Positions 16,428-25,357 of a DNA stretch of 36,298 nt are shown piece after piece (the stretch's first letter is position 1; each line of letters begins with the position of its first letter). The DNA is taken from the NCBI GenBank assembly GCA_018971625.1, contig JAGXAJ010000043.1:1-36298 (forward strand). The letters run 5' to 3'. A program made the translations under genes and the position numbers. The notes under the pieces were generated by a model, which saw only the letters and a list, made by a program, of their open reading frames with translations, was not told the DNA's origin and did no database searches. Source of the stretch: Pseudomonadota bacterium. Its GTDB lineage: Bacteria; Pseudomonadota; Alphaproteobacteria; Rhizobiales; Xanthobacteraceae.

Positions 16428-17489
16428 TCAGGTGGTCCGGAACTGAAGCACGCCTTCGGCCAGTTCGGCCTTCAGGCGGCCCTCGACCAGCATGTAGTTG
16501 ACATGGGCGATCAGTTCACCGGCGGCAAAGCCCATCTGGTGCGCGTCCAGGACGTGCTTGTGGAACACCACCGGCACCAGCTCCTTGGATGTTTTCGAGT
16601 TCTCCCGGCAGGCGTCCGCGATCAGCCGGCAGCGTTCCTCGTGATGATCAGCCAATTGCTTGATACGGGTCTTCAATCCGTAGAACGGCACGCCATGGCC
16701 GGGCAGCACCAGCGCGTCATAGGGCAAGGTGGTCGTCAGGCTGGCCAGCGACGCCAGATATTCGCCAAGCGAATTCTGCTCCGGTTCGACCGCCCAGACG
16801 CTGACATTGGGCGAAATCTTGCTCAGCACCTGGTCCGCCGACAGGAACAGCTTGTCCGCGGCGCAATACAGCATCACTTGGTCCAGCGCATGGCCACCGC
16901 CGGTGATGACCTTGAAGCGCCGCGTGCCGATCGAAATCTCGTCGCCATGCGAGATGCGGTGATAGGACGGCGGCAGGATCGAAACCCGCTTCAAATATTC
17001 CTGGCCGCGGCCGAGCAATTTGTCGGTCAGGTTCTCGTCCATGCCGTGCCGGCGGAAGAACAGCCGCTGCGCGTTGCGACGCTCCTCGGTGCCGCGGTTC
17101 TGGTGATAGACCGACTGCAGATATTCGACCTGCGACATGAACAGCGGGCAGTTGAAGCGCTCGACGATCCAGCCAGCGAGGCCGACATGGTCGGGATGCG
17201 AATGGGTGACGATCAATCGCGTGATCTTCACATGCCTGAGCGGACCTTCGAACAGCGCGGTCCAGACTGCGATCGACTCCTCGTTGCCAAATCCGGAATC
17301 CACCACGGTCCAGCCGTCGCCGTCGGCGAATAGATAAATGTTCACATGATTGAGCCGGAACGGCAGCTTGAGCCGCACCCACAATACGCCGGCCATCACT
17401 TCGACCACCTCATCGGGGCCGGGATGAGTTTCCCAGGGATAGCGCAGCGCCTCGGCGGAGGACTGAACCGGCTCTGTTTTCGAATCCAT
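16428..17489 (-). CDS. Metallo-beta-lactamase fold hydrolase
   Basis: 353-residue MBL-fold enzyme. The zinc motif THSHPDH gives H96, H98, D100 and H101. Further ligands are the histidine in ITGGGHALDQ, the aspartate in LFLSADQVL and the histidine in LVLPGHGVPF. The C-terminal part (HHEERCRLIADACRENSKTSKELVPVVF) is a helical extension with the DUF-type region found in MBL hydrolases related to hydroxyacylglutathione hydrolases or to LACTB2. It is cytoplasmic, with no signal peptide. The ATG at 17489 (MDSKTEP) is my choice over a frame open to 17606, whose first 39 residues are arginine-rich and unlike the family; no strong RBS decides it. Substrate unknown. Confidence 0.85.
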   Translation of the reverse strand: MDSKTEPVQSSAEALRYPWETHPGPDEVVEVMAGVLWVRLKLPFRLNHVNIYLFADGDGWTVVDSGFGNEESIAVWTALFEGPLRHVKITRLIVTHSHPDHVGLAGWIVERFNCPLFMSQVEYLQSVYHQNRGTEERRNAQRLFFRRHGMDENLTDKLLGRGQEYLKRVSILPPSYHRISHGDEISIGTRRFKVITGGGHALDQVMLYCAADKLFLSADQVLSKISPNVSVWAVEPEQNSLGEYLASLASLTTTLPYDALVLPGHGVPFYGLKTRIKQLADHHEERCRLIADACRENSKTSKELVPVVFHKHVLDAHQMGFAAGELIAHVNYMLVEGRLKAELAEGVLQFRTT

Positions 17490-17658
17490 CGCTATCTGTT
17501 GCGAAATGTTTGACGACCCAGTGGTTGCCGGCTTTAGCCGCACCCGCGGCAGGGCGCCAGCCAAAAACCGATGCGGCGCTGACAAGCGGGCGCGGGCTTT
17601 GCGCAACCGAAAAGGCCCGGCGAGGACGACAATTCCTCAGTGCTGGTTACAGATCTTT

Positions 17659-17673
17659 GTGCAATTTTTGCAC
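17659..17673. promoter_or_regulatory. GTGCAA-TTT-TTGCAC inverted repeat
   Basis: Perfect 6-bp arms with a 3-base centre, in the gap between the MBL hydrolase start and the omp terminator. It is about 170 bp upstream of the hydrolase ATG and could be an operator for that gene. It lies just beyond the T-run of the terminator. Confidence 0.3.
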
Positions 17674-17681
17674 TTCGAGAA

Positions 17682-17708
17682 AAAAGGCCGGCGCGAGGCC
17701 GGCCTTTT
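17682..17708 (-). terminator. Intrinsic terminator of the outer-membrane protein gene
   Basis: An 11-bp perfect stem (AAAAGGCCGGC/GCCGGCCTTTT) with a 5-base loop starts 22 bp after the omp stop codon. On the minus strand it runs into TTTTTTT, so it is a strong factor-independent terminator. Confidence 0.85.
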
Positions 17709-17730
17709 CGTCCGTGTCGATCAGGTGAAA

Positions 17731-18447
17731 TCAATAGCGGGCTGCAACCGGACTGCCCCAGTTGAAGCGATAGTTCACACCGGCCTTCACGACATGCTCG
17801 TCGTCATTGAACCGGGTGCCGGCGAGACCGGCCGGGGTCACGAAGGAGGTGCTGCCGAAATCGTAATACATGTATTCGAGCTTGGCCGACCAGTTCGGTG
17901 CGAACATGTATTCGAGGCCGGTGCCGATGGTGTAACCGTCGCGATGGTTGCCGCTGGTGGTGAAGGCGATCGGAACGCCGCCGGCAGTCGTCACGGCGAG
18001 ATGATCGCCATCCTTCCAGGCATAGCCGCCCTTGGCGTACAGCAGCGCCGGGCCGAAGGTGTAACCAAGACGGCCGGTGACCGATCCGAGCTGGTCGCTG
18101 TTGGAGCTCACGAGCGTGCCGCCCGGGAGCACCAGGCTGCCATTGTTGTTGCTGGTCCAACTGTACTGGGCTTCGACGCCCGCGACCCAGTTGGGCGCGA
18201 ACTGATAGTCGGCACCGCCCTGGATGCCACCGAGAAAACGGCTGGAGCCCAACACACTATTGTCGCCGGCGAACCCGCCGCCGAGATGACCGCCGATGTA
18301 GAAGCCGGTCCAGTTATAGATCGGCGCGGGCGCCACATAGGGTGGGGCCTTGGTGTAGCGCGGCGCAGCGCCGAGGTCGGCTGCAAGTGCAGGCGCGGTC
18401 GCGCCGAGAGCGACGACGGCCACAGTGGCGAGTAGAATCTTCTTCAT
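17731..18447 (-). CDS. Outer-membrane beta-barrel protein (Omp25/Omp31-like porin family)
   Basis: 238-residue outer-membrane protein. The signal peptide is typical (MKKILLATVAVVALGATAP, cleaved near ALA-AD at residues 21-24). A short proline-rich linker (YTKAPPYVAPAP) is followed by YNWTGFYIGGHLGGGFAGDN, the entry to an eight-strand barrel. The barrel strands contain alternating aromatic residues, such as GRLGYTFGPALLYAKGGYAW and WSAKLEYMYYDFGS, and the chain ends in an aromatic residue after VNYRFNWGSPVAARY. TGGAGAAC lies upstream of ATG 18447. It is one of many small surface barrels in Bradyrhizobium; function may be structural or porin-like. Confidence 0.92.
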   Translation of the reverse strand: MKKILLATVAVVALGATAPALAADLGAAPRYTKAPPYVAPAPIYNWTGFYIGGHLGGGFAGDNSVLGSSRFLGGIQGGADYQFAPNWVAGVEAQYSWTSNNNGSLVLPGGTLVSSNSDQLGSVTGRLGYTFGPALLYAKGGYAWKDGDHLAVTTAGGVPIAFTTSGNHRDGYTIGTGLEYMFAPNWSAKLEYMYYDFGSTSFVTPAGLAGTRFNDDEHVVKAGVNYRFNWGSPVAARY

Positions 18448-18857
18448 TGTTGGTTCTCCAGCAGATGTTTTAACGAGATCAACCGAGTGCCGGCCCGTCT
18501 CCCGTGGCGCGCAATTAGACCGCTTTTGCATGAATTGCTGTCACCGATCGGTCACACCGAGGCAGAACCCAACCCATTGGCGGAACAACGGATTCCTGTG
18601 CTTAATCGGGCCCTAATGAAAGCTCAAAGATGCCTTAATTCACCGGCCTCGGAGCGCGGCTTCGTTCATCATTCGATGACGAACGCGTGACCGAGATGTG
18701 CTGTGGCACCTCTGCTCACTCTCGCTTCGGCCATCCGAAAGGCCGCGCAACAGCGACCGGCTACAGCGTTTTTTGAGTGGAGGCCGATCTGCAGGAAGAA
18801 AGCCTCGCCAGAATAAAAGCTGGAGCGGGGTTTGATTCAATCAGGACCGATAAGACT
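18448..18857. other. Intergenic region between the omp gene and the exported-protein gene
   Basis: 410 bp without a gene. It holds the omp promoter (not resolved) and a degenerate copy of the bradyrhizobial palindromic repeat at its right end. No RNA gene was seen. Confidence 0.5.
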
Positions 18858-18861
18858 CTAG
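18761..18861 (+). repeat. Degenerate copy of a dispersed 100-bp palindromic repeat
   Basis: Starts CTACAGCGTTTTTTGAGTGG and ends ATAAGACTCTAG, with the inner hairpin-like part GGTTTGATTCAATCAGGACC. It aligns along its length with the better-preserved copy at 25978-26083. Its last bases CTAG contain, on the minus strand, the stop codon of the adjacent exported-protein gene. Confidence 0.7.
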
Positions 18862-19304
18862 CCTGGGGTAAGTTCGCCGAGCAGCGCCACTCCGGGTTTC
18901 TCGCCGCAACTTGCCGGCGGGCTTTCACCCTTGGCGGCACAGAACCGGGAAACAGCACGGCCGTTCAGGTAAAGCGTTCCGGTATAAAGGCCGCCCAAAA
19001 CCATGCCATCGAACACGTAAGCTAGATCCCGCTGCCGGAGAATCATGCGCGGCCCGTCGATGCTCCATTGTCCGGAAAGCGTGGCCTGAATGGCCGCTCC
19101 CGTCGCGGCATCCCGTCCGTCCTCGCGATAGGTGCCGTCGGCAATCATATGCCACGTATAAATGTAGCGCGGAAAGGCATCCGGGATGATCGCTGTCCAG
19201 GCGACGCCATCAAATCCTTCGGCGGTCTCTCGCGAAGAGGATGGATTGGTGCCGATGCACAGCAACGCGCACCAGACTGCGGTTAGTAAAAATCGGCGTC
19301 TCAC
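18858..19304 (-). CDS. Small exported protein of unknown function
   Basis: No named domain recognised. From the chosen GTG start the protein is 148 residues: basic start RRR, a hydrophobic segment FLLTAVWCALLCIG, then a soluble domain with the phrases PRYIYTWHMIADGTYREDGRD, ATLSGQWSIDGPRMILRQRD and TGTLYLNGRAVSRFCAAKG. It looks like a small beta-rich, lipocalin-like module with two C-terminal cysteines. GTG 19304 has GGAG at 7-nt spacing, while the longer frame from 19346 does not. The cysteine in the signal core (WCALLC) could make it a lipoprotein, but no good lipobox follows. The stop codon lies in a repeat element, so the C-terminus may have been altered. Confidence 0.65.
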   Translation of the reverse strand: MRRRFLLTAVWCALLCIGTNPSSSRETAEGFDGVAWTAIIPDAFPRYIYTWHMIADGTYREDGRDAATGAAIQATLSGQWSIDGPRMILRQRDLAYVFDGMVLGGLYTGTLYLNGRAVSRFCAAKGESPPASCGEKPGVALLGELTPG

Positions 19305-19370
19305 TGCTGCACTCCAGGATACCACAATGTGGCGACGCAGAGCCAAAGCCAGGTTTCATTATGTAAAAAA

Positions 19371-19445
19371 TGGTGCTGCCAGACAGGATTGAACTGTCGA
19401 CCTCTCCATTACCAATGGAGTGCTCTACCACTGAGCTACGGCAGC
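19371..19445 (-). tRNA. tRNA-Thr (anticodon GGT)
   Basis: 75-nt cloverleaf on the minus strand with encoded CCA. The acceptor stem pairs GCTGCCG with TGGCAGC (one G-U pair). The D arm is AGCTCAGTGGTAGAGC. The anticodon stem-loop CTCCA-TTGGTAA-TGGAG gives GGT, and the T arm is ACAGTTCAATCCTGT. The anticodon reads ACC/ACU threonine codons. Confidence 0.95.
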
Positions 19446-19719
19446 ATGCCCCGGATTCGAGAATCGGCCCAACGGCCTCGACAAGGCGGGCCGATCCTTG
19501 CCACAAGGCCCCCTTTCGCGCAAGCGCGGGACCGGGACGTCAAACGCCAAAATGGCCGGCTCCACGCACCACCCGCGGTCGCTTTCAGCCGGATCAGTGC
19601 GGGTCTTCCGGTTCCCATTTTCCTCGGCCGAAGCCCTAAGCGGTATTTCTTTCGGCAGGCATGTCGCCGTCGGTGTATTCTCCCCGCGATCATTTTCGAA
19701 ACGCGAAGCGAACAGGTCC

Positions 19720-19959
19720 ATGATGCAGAATGAAGACGGCAAACGCGAGGGCCGACCCGATGCATTTGTGAAAGATGTGGCCAAGGGCGTCAGGCAGGAT
19801 CCGCGGCAGGACCGACTGAAGCTGGCGCTGCGCGAAAATCTCAAGCGCCGGAAATCGCAGGCGAGGGCGCGCGCGGATCTGGCATCCCCGACTTCCCATA
19901 GCCGGAACGTCTCACCAAATGACGACGGCGCTGAGAAGGCGGATGACCAGCCGTCTTGA
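19720..19959 (+). CDS. Small highly charged protein of unknown function
   Basis: 79 residues, with no signal peptide or membrane segment. The core DAFVKDVAKGVRQDPRQDRLKLALRENLKRRKSQARAR is predicted to be helical and strongly basic; the tail is acidic and polar (NDDGAEKADDQPS). I recall similar small proteins in Bradyrhizobium relatives, but no function. The reading frame is open further upstream to 19498, but the residues before MMQNEDG look non-coding. Either of the two adjacent ATGs (19720 or 19723) may be used. The gene lies between the divergent tRNA-Thr and the epimerase-like gene. Confidence 0.55.
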   Translation: MMQNEDGKREGRPDAFVKDVAKGVRQDPRQDRLKLALRENLKRRKSQARARADLASPTSHSRNVSPNDDGAEKADDQPS

Positions 19960-20018
19960 TATCGGCGTGACAGATGAGGCGGCGCTTGTGCCGCTTGGCA
20001 CCACATCGAGATCACATC

Positions 20019-20678
20019 ATGAAAGTCATCATATTCGGCACAACGGGAATGGTCGGGCAGGGCGTGCTGCGCGAGTGCCTGGTCGATCCGGGCGTGGAGA
20101 GCGTGCTCTCGATCGCGCGGCGTCCGTGCCGCAGGCAGGATCCCAAGCTGCAGGAAATCCTGCACGATGATTTCCTTGATTACTCCGCGATCGAATCCCG
20201 GCTTGCCGGCTACGATGCCTGCTTCTTCTGTCTCGGCGTTTCCTCGGTCGGAATGAACGCCGAGCGCTACCGGCACCTGACCTACGACCTGACCATGGCA
20301 GCGGCCACGACTCTTGCTCGGCTCAACCCCGGCATGGTGTTTACCTATGTTAGCGGGCGCGGCACCGATTCGACCGAGCGAGGGCCGGTGATGTGGGCGC
20401 GCGTCAAGGGCAAGACCGAAAACGATCTGCTCAAGCTGCCATTCAAGGCTGCCTACATGTTTCGACCCGCCGGCATCCAGCCGCTGCACGGCGTGCAGTC
20501 GAATCTTGCCTGGGCGAAGCCGATCTATGCCGTGACCGCACCGCTGTTGGCGCTGTTGGTGCGCACCTCGCCGAAATCGATGACCACCACCGAGCGGGTA
20601 GGTCGCGCCATGATCGGCGTTGCCCGCGACGGCTATCCGAAGCCGGTGCTGGAAAGCGAGGACATCAATCGGTTCTAA
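20019..20678 (+). CDS. NAD(P)-binding epimerase-like protein (short-chain, atypical SDR)
   Basis: 219-residue Rossmann-fold protein of the atypical SDR type (HTATIP2/YbjT-like). The dinucleotide motif is GTTGMVGQG (residues 7-15), followed by VLSIARRP at the end of strand 2. Other features are CFFCLGVSSVG near the middle, YVSGRGTD (in place of a classical YxxxK), the conserved VKGKTENDLLKLPFKAAYMFRPAGIQP and the C-terminal MTTTERVGRAMIGVA. It is likely a small oxidoreductase or NADPH sensor; substrate unknown. ATG 20019 (MKVIIFG) is the start set by the fold, with the frame open 15 codons further upstream. The gene precedes murA but has its own unit, since murA has a good promoter. Confidence 0.85.
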   Translation: MKVIIFGTTGMVGQGVLRECLVDPGVESVLSIARRPCRRQDPKLQEILHDDFLDYSAIESRLAGYDACFFCLGVSSVGMNAERYRHLTYDLTMAAATTLARLNPGMVFTYVSGRGTDSTERGPVMWARVKGKTENDLLKLPFKAAYMFRPAGIQPLHGVQSNLAWAKPIYAVTAPLLALLVRTSPKSMTTTERVGRAMIGVARDGYPKPVLESEDINRF

Positions 20679-20776
20679 CGCAGCCGCCGTTCCGCGATGC
20701 GCGACCCGGAATAAGACTCGAAATGCCTGTGGTTGATTACTTCCAGCCACTTGAAATAGCCGCAAATTTCACGCTT

Positions 20777-20806
20777 TTGCCATCGGGGGTTCCTTCGCCC
20801 TATACT
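20777..20806 (+). promoter_or_regulatory. murA: Sigma-70-type promoter of murA
   Basis: TTGCCA (20777-20782), 18-bp spacer, TATACT (20801-20806). Transcription would begin near 20813, giving a leader of about 20 nt before the murA ATG. Confidence 0.6.
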
Positions 20807-20832
20807 TTATTCACCGCAATCGGCAGGTCGGC

Positions 20833-22122
20833 ATGGATCGCATTCGTATCGTGGGCGGCAACAGGCTGAACGGCACCATTCCGATCTCGGGCGCGAAGAA
20901 TGCCGCATTGCCCCTGATGATCGCCGGCCTGTTGTCGGACGAGACGCTGATCCTGGACAACGTGCCGCGGCTTGCCGACGTCGCGCAATTGCAACGCATT
21001 CTCGGCAATCATGGCGTCGATATCATGTCGGCGGGCAAGCGCTCCGGCGATCAGCAATACCAGGGCCAGACCCTGCATATTTCCGCCGCCGACGTCATCG
21101 ACACCACGGCGCCCTATGAGCTGGTGTCGCGCATGCGCGCGAGCTTCTGGGTAATCGCGCCGCTGTTGGCGCGGATGCATGAGGCCAAGGTCTCACTACC
21201 GGGCGGCTGCGCCATCGGCACCCGGCCGGTCGATCTCCTGATCATGGCACTGGAAAGACTTGGCGCGGAAATCGCCATCGACGGCGGCTATGTGATCGCG
21301 AAGGCGCCGGGCGGGCTGAAGGGCGCCGATATCGAATTTCCCAAGGTCACGGTCAGCGGTACCCATGTTGCGTTGATGGCGGCAACCCTGGCCAAGGGCA
21401 CGACGATTATCAGCAACGCCGCCTGCGAGCCGGAAATCTCCGATGTCGCCGAGTGCCTGAACAAGATGGGCGCGCGCGTCTCCGGCGCCGGCACGCCTCG
21501 CATCGTGATCGAGGGCGTCACCAAGCTTCATGGCGCGCGGCATGCCGTGCTGCCGGATCGAATCGAAACCGGCACCTACGCGATGGCGGTGACGATGACC
21601 GGCGGCGACGTGCAACTTTCCGGCGCCCGGCCTGAACTGTTGCAATCGGCGCTCGACGTGCTGACCCAGGCCGGCGCCATCATCACCCCCAACAACGCGG
21701 GCATTCGGGTGGCCCGTAACGGCGCCGGGGTTGGGCCGGTGAATGTTTCGACCGCGCCATTCCCGGGTTTTCCCACCGACCTCCAGGCGCAGTTGATGGC
21801 GTTGATGGCCTGCGCCAGCGGCTGTTCGCAGATTACCGAGACGATTTTCGAGAATCGTTTCATGCATGTGCAGGAGCTGGCACGGTTCGGCGCGCGGATC
21901 AGCCTGGACGGCGAGACCGCCACCATCGACGGTATCGCGAAACTGCGCGGGGCGCCGGTGATGGCGACCGACCTGCGCGCCTCGGTGTCGCTGGTGATCG
22001 CGGGGCTGGCTGCCGAGGGCGAGACCATGGTTAACCGGGTCTACCATCTCGATCGCGGTTTCGAGCGGCTGGAAGAGAAGCTGTCGGGCTGCGGTGCGTC
22101 GATCCAGCGCATCAGCGATTGA
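20833..22122 (+). CDS. murA: UDP-N-acetylglucosamine 1-carboxyvinyltransferase
   Basis: Transfers enolpyruvate from PEP to UDP-GlcNAc, the first committed step of peptidoglycan synthesis in the cytoplasm. At 429 residues it is full length. The N-terminal motif [12 protein letters not shown] has the PEP-contacting K22 and N23. The catalytic cysteine is C126 in [15 protein letters not shown], so it is the fosfomycin-sensitive Cys type. Later come [10 protein letters not shown] (UDP binding), [12 protein letters not shown] and the terminal segment [11 protein letters not shown]. It lies 15 bp upstream of a DUF2948 gene, with hisD and UPF0262 after it, an order common in Rhizobiales. The gene has its own promoter. 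Confidence 0.97.
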   Translation: MDRIRIVGGNRLNGTIPISGAKNAALPLMIAGLLSDETLILDNVPRLADVAQLQRILGNHGVDIMSAGKRSGDQQYQGQTLHISAADVIDTTAPYELVSRMRASFWVIAPLLARMHEAKVSLPGGCAIGTRPVDLLIMALERLGAEIAIDGGYVIAKAPGGLKGADIEFPKVTVSGTHVALMAATLAKGTTIISNAACEPEISDVAECLNKMGARVSGAGTPRIVIEGVTKLHGARHAVLPDRIETGTYAMAVTMTGGDVQLSGARPELLQSALDVLTQAGAIITPNNAGIRVARNGAGVGPVNVSTAPFPGFPTDLQAQLMALMACASGCSQITETIFENRFMHVQELARFGARISLDGETATIDGIAKLRGAPVMATDLRASVSLVIAGLAAEGETMVNRVYHLDRGFERLEEKLSGCGASIQRISD

Positions 22123-22137
22123 AGGCTCGGGACAGCG

Positions 22138-22596
22138 GTGGCGGCCCAGCTCAAATTGATAGCGCTCGATGCCGACGACCTTGCGGTCATTTCCGCCCAT
22201 GTTCAGGATGCCAACGTGCGGGTTGCCGACATTGTCTGGCGCCAGGGCGAAAAGCGGCTGGTGGTCGGCATGAACCGGCTGGACTGGGAACAGACGCTGA
22301 CGGGGGGCGCCACGCCGCGCCGGCTCATCTCGGTGCTGCGGTTCGACCGCGTTTTATCGTGCAAGTCGCGCAACATCGACCTGGAGGCGGCGCGGGAAGT
22401 GGCCCTTGAACTGCTCGGAATCGAGTTTTACCCGACCGATCCTCCCGGCGGCAACGTGGTGTTGTTGTTCAGCCATGGCAGTGCGCTCAGGCTCGACGTG
22501 GAATGCCTCGAATGCGAGCTGGCCGATTTTGGCGCCGACGATTTCGGGATCAGCGATCTCGACGAAGGCGCCGAGTCCTCCGGGCTGGGTGCGTGA
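22138..22596 (+). CDS. DUF2948 family protein
   Basis: 152 residues and full length for this alphaproteobacterial family of unknown function. Conserved-looking parts are LIALDADDLAVISAHVQDA (early), RLVVGMNRLDWEQ and RRLISVLRFDRVLSCKSRNID. The region LLGIEFYPTDPPGGNVVLLFSHGSALRLDVECLECELADFG follows. It is soluble, with no signal peptide. The start is GTG 22138, 15 bp after the murA stop. Gene order murA-DUF2948-hisD is conserved in related bacteria, so it may have a housekeeping role; nothing in sequence says what. Confidence 0.85.
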   Translation: MAAQLKLIALDADDLAVISAHVQDANVRVADIVWRQGEKRLVVGMNRLDWEQTLTGGATPRRLISVLRFDRVLSCKSRNIDLEAAREVALELLGIEFYPTDPPGGNVVLLFSHGSALRLDVECLECELADFGADDFGISDLDEGAESSGLGA

Positions 22597-22603
22597 TGTT
22601 CTT

Positions 22604-22740
22604 CACCTCTCCCGTTGGGAGAGGTCGATTTACCCCGGCGATGCGGAGCATCGTCCGGTACAAATCGGGTGAGCGGGCTTCGGCCGAACGATAGGGCGTA
22701 CCCCCCTCACCCCAACCCTCTCCCAATGGGAGAGGGGGCG
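22604..22740. repeat. Composite palindromic intergenic repeat (REP-like)
   Basis: Two short hairpins, CCTCTCCC-GTT-GGGAGAGG (22606-22624) and CCCTCTCCCAATGGGAGAGGG (22716-22736), are also inverted copies of each other, so the whole 137 bp can fold into one cruciform-like structure. Elements opening CCTCTCCC and closing GGGAGAGG are, as I recall, abundant in Bradyrhizobium intergenic DNA. It lies between the DUF2948 stop and hisD and could end or protect the upstream transcript. Confidence 0.75.
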
Positions 22741-22864
22741 CGCTAGCAGCGTGGTAGGTTCGAGTGTCTTAATTCCAGCAGTTCAAGGGTTGACGGCCAT
22801 TGGTCGCCGCGCCATTGAGCATAGGCCTGCGATTCAGGTTCAAGGAGCCACCGAGAAGGCTGCC

Positions 22865-24172
22865 ATGCCCCTCCGCCTCGACAGAAACAGCGCCGATTTC
22901 GACCGGCGCTTCGGCACGTTTCTCGCCGCCAAGCGCGAGGCATCGGCCGATGTCGAGCGGGCGACCCGCGCCATCGTCGATGACGTGGCGGCGCGCGGCG
23001 ACGCCGCGCTGATCGAGGCGACGCGAAAATTCGACCGGCTCGACATCGACGCAAAGCGGCTGCGCGTGACCGCGGCCGAGATCGATGCCGCCGTGAAAGC
23101 CTGTGACGGCTCGACGCTGGAAGCGCTGAAATTCGCGCGCGACCGCATCGAGGCTTTCCATCGACGGCAGATGCCGAAGGACGAGCGTTTCACCGACGCC
23201 GAGGGCGTCGAACTCGGCTGGCGCTGGCGCGCGATCGACGCGGTCGGTCTCTATGTTCCGGGCGGCACGGCGGCTTATCCGTCCTCGGTGTTGATGAATG
23301 CGGTGCCGGCGACGGTCGCCGGCGTCGCGCGCGTGGTGATGGTGGTGCCCTCGCCGGACGGCAAGCTCAATCCGCTGGTTCTGGCGGCAGCCGATCTCGC
23401 CGGCGTGTCCGAAATCTATCGGGTCGGCGGCGCGCAGGCGGTGGCGGCGCTGGCCTGGGGTACCGCGACCATCGCGCCGGTGGCCAAGATCGTCGGCCCC
23501 GGCAACGCCTATGTCGCCGCCGCCAAGCGGCTGGTGTTCGGCAAGGTCGGCATCGACATGATCGCAGGTCCCTCTGAAGTGCTCGTGATCGCCGACCGCA
23601 CCGGCAACGCCGGCTGGATCGCGGCCGACCTTCTGGCGCAGGCCGAGCATGATGCCGCCGCGCAGTCGATCCTGATCACCGATGATGCGGCGCTGGCCAG
23701 CGAGGTCGAGCGCGCCGTCGAATCGCAATTGCAGACCTTGCCGCGCGCGGAGATCGCGCGTGCCGCGTGGAGCCAGTTCGGTGCCATCATCATGGTCAAG
23801 AACCTCGATGATGCGGTGCCATTGGCCGATGCGATCGCCGCCGAGCATCTGGAAATCATGACCGCGGATCCGGAAGCGCTGTCGGCCAGGATCCGCAATG
23901 CCGGCGCCATCTTTCTCGGGCCTCATACGCCCGAGGCGATCGGGGATTATGTCGGCGGCTCCAATCACGTGCTGCCGACCGCGCGCTCGGCGCGGTTCTC
24001 ATCGGGGCTCGGCGTGCTCGATTTCATGAAGCGGACATCGATCCTCAAATGCGGACCGGACCAGTTGCGCGCATTGGGGCCTGCGGCGATCAGGCTCGGC
24101 CAGGCCGAAGGGCTCGAGGCCCATGCCCGTTCGGTCGCCATGCGCCTTAATTTGCCAAAAAATCCCTCATGA
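22865..24172 (+). CDS. hisD: Histidinol dehydrogenase
   Basis: Zinc and NAD-dependent enzyme that oxidises histidinol twice to histidine, the last two steps of histidine synthesis. From the chosen ATG the protein is 435 residues, normal length. Landmarks are [22 protein letters not shown] (about 129-150) and [14 protein letters not shown]. The NAD-binding segment [36 protein letters not shown] is next, and [13 protein letters not shown] carries the zinc-ligand His. The AAEHLEIMT and GSNHVLPT motifs complete the site. A frame open to 22751 precedes the start, but the family begins at MPLRLDR and GAGAAGG is upstream of this ATG. The stop overlaps the UPF0262 ATG (ATGA). Confidence 0.96.
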   Translation: MPLRLDRNSADFDRRFGTFLAAKREASADVERATRAIVDDVAARGDAALIEATRKFDRLDIDAKRLRVTAAEIDAAVKACDGSTLEALKFARDRIEAFHRRQMPKDERFTDAEGVELGWRWRAIDAVGLYVPGGTAAYPSSVLMNAVPATVAGVARVVMVVPSPDGKLNPLVLAAADLAGVSEIYRVGGAQAVAALAWGTATIAPVAKIVGPGNAYVAAAKRLVFGKVGIDMIAGPSEVLVIADRTGNAGWIAADLLAQAEHDAAAQSILITDDAALASEVERAVESQLQTLPRAEIARAAWSQFGAIIMVKNLDDAVPLADAIAAEHLEIMTADPEALSARIRNAGAIFLGPHTPEAIGDYVGGSNHVLPTARSARFSSGLGVLDFMKRTSILKCGPDQLRALGPAAIRLGQAEGLEAHARSVAMRLNLPKNPS

Positions 24173-24693
24173 CCAAGCCGCCGCCCAAGGACAATTTGAA
24201 GGACGGCCCGAAGGACGATTCAAACAATCGCATCGTCGCGGTGAAGCTCGATGAGGAATCGATCGGGCGGTCCGGTCCCGACATCGAACATGAGCGCGCG
24301 ATCGCGATTTACGACCTGATCGAGCAAAACCTGTTCGCACCCGACGGCGCCGAAGGCGGCCCGTTCACCCTGCATATCGGCATCACCGGTAGCCGGCTGA
24401 TGTTCGACATCCGCCGCGAGGACGGCACGCCGGTGGTGGCGCATCTGTTGTCGCTGACGCCGTTCCGGCGCATCGTCAAGGATTATTTCATGATCTGCGA
24501 CAGCTACTACCAGGCGATCCGCACCGCGACGCCGGACAAGATCGAAGCTATCGACATGGGCCGCCGCGGCATTCACGACGAGGGCTCGCGCACGCTGCAG
24601 GAGCGCCTGAAAGGCAAGGTGCGGGTCGATTTCGAAACCGCGCGCCGGCTGTTCACGCTGATCTGCGTCCTGCACTGGAAGGGCGAAGCATGA
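24169..24693 (+). CDS. UPF0262 family protein
   Basis: 174-residue member of UPF0262, an alphaproteobacterial family of unknown function. Recognised by [67 protein letters not shown] and the ending [16 protein letters not shown]. The first 18 residues ([17 protein letters not shown]) are a lysine/proline-rich extension, likely disordered. It is translationally coupled to hisD through ATGA and followed, after 45 bp, by the phosphatase-like gene. The conserved hisD link hints at a metabolic or growth role, but none is known. Confidence 0.9.
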   Translation: MTKPPPKDNLKDGPKDDSNNRIVAVKLDEESIGRSGPDIEHERAIAIYDLIEQNLFAPDGAEGGPFTLHIGITGSRLMFDIRREDGTPVVAHLLSLTPFRRIVKDYFMICDSYYQAIRTATPDKIEAIDMGRRGIHDEGSRTLQERLKGKVRVDFETARRLFTLICVLHWKGEA

Positions 24694-24738
24694 TGATTCC
24701 GGCCCCAGCCGCGCCAAGCACAGAAGAGTCGTGAGCAC

Positions 24739-25206
24739 ATGGCGGCGCCACCGCGCCCGCGCAATCCCCAGGCCGTGCTGTTCGCCTGCGGCTTGAACAG
24801 CGTGCGCTCGCCGATGGCGGAGAGCCTGCTGCAGCGGATGTTCCCGCAACGACTCTACGTCAAATCCGCCGGCGTCAGGAAAGGTGAACTCGATCCGTTC
24901 GCGGTCGCCGTGATGGCCGAACTGGGCCAGGATATCTCCGGTCACAAGCCGATGACGTTCGAGGAGCTCGAGGATTGGGAAGGGCTCAATTTCGACCTGA
25001 TCATCACGCTGTCGCCGGAGGCGCATCACAGGGCGCTGGAACTGACGCGCACGCTTGCGGCCGACGTCGAATACTGGCCAACGCACGATCCGACCCGGAC
25101 CGACGGCAATCGCGAGCAGAAACTGCGAGCCTATCGCGAGGTCTGTGACAGCCTGCTGCTGCGTATCCGCAAGCGCTTTTCGAAAGCCGGCGCCGCGAGC
25201 GAGTAG
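24739..25206 (+). CDS. Low-molecular-weight protein tyrosine phosphatase family protein
   Basis: 155-residue LMW-PTP fold protein. The P-loop CGLNSVRS has the nucleophile C17 and R23 in the required C-X5-R spacing, followed by PMAESL. The probable general acid is D117 in the DP motif THDPT. The loop differs from the classic CxGNxCRS, so it may be an arsenate-reductase-like or an altered-specificity member; this subgroup is standard beside hisD in Rhizobiales. It is cytoplasmic. The start ATG 24739 is preceded by a weak RBS region (GAAGAGTCGTGAGCAC). It sits between UPF0262 and maf in what looks like one operon. Confidence 0.88.
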   Translation: MAAPPRPRNPQAVLFACGLNSVRSPMAESLLQRMFPQRLYVKSAGVRKGELDPFAVAVMAELGQDISGHKPMTFEELEDWEGLNFDLIITLSPEAHHRALELTRTLAADVEYWPTHDPTRTDGNREQKLRAYREVCDSLLLRIRKRFSKAGAASE

Positions 25207-25357
25207 TCGTGCGCCGGACACGTGCTTGTCATGTGACAGATTTGATTTCGGCGGTCCGCGGGGGATAACAAACCGCTTGTTCCCCGGTTGTCTCGGAGAG
25301 GCCCTTCCGATAGGTTCCGCGCAAATTCCCTGCCGAATCTCCCGAACAAAAATCCGC

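Noticed and set aside
19425..20765. 446-codon minus-strand frame across the tRNA-Thr side and the epimerase-like gene
   Set aside because: Overlaps real genes and a tRNA; no recognisable domain.
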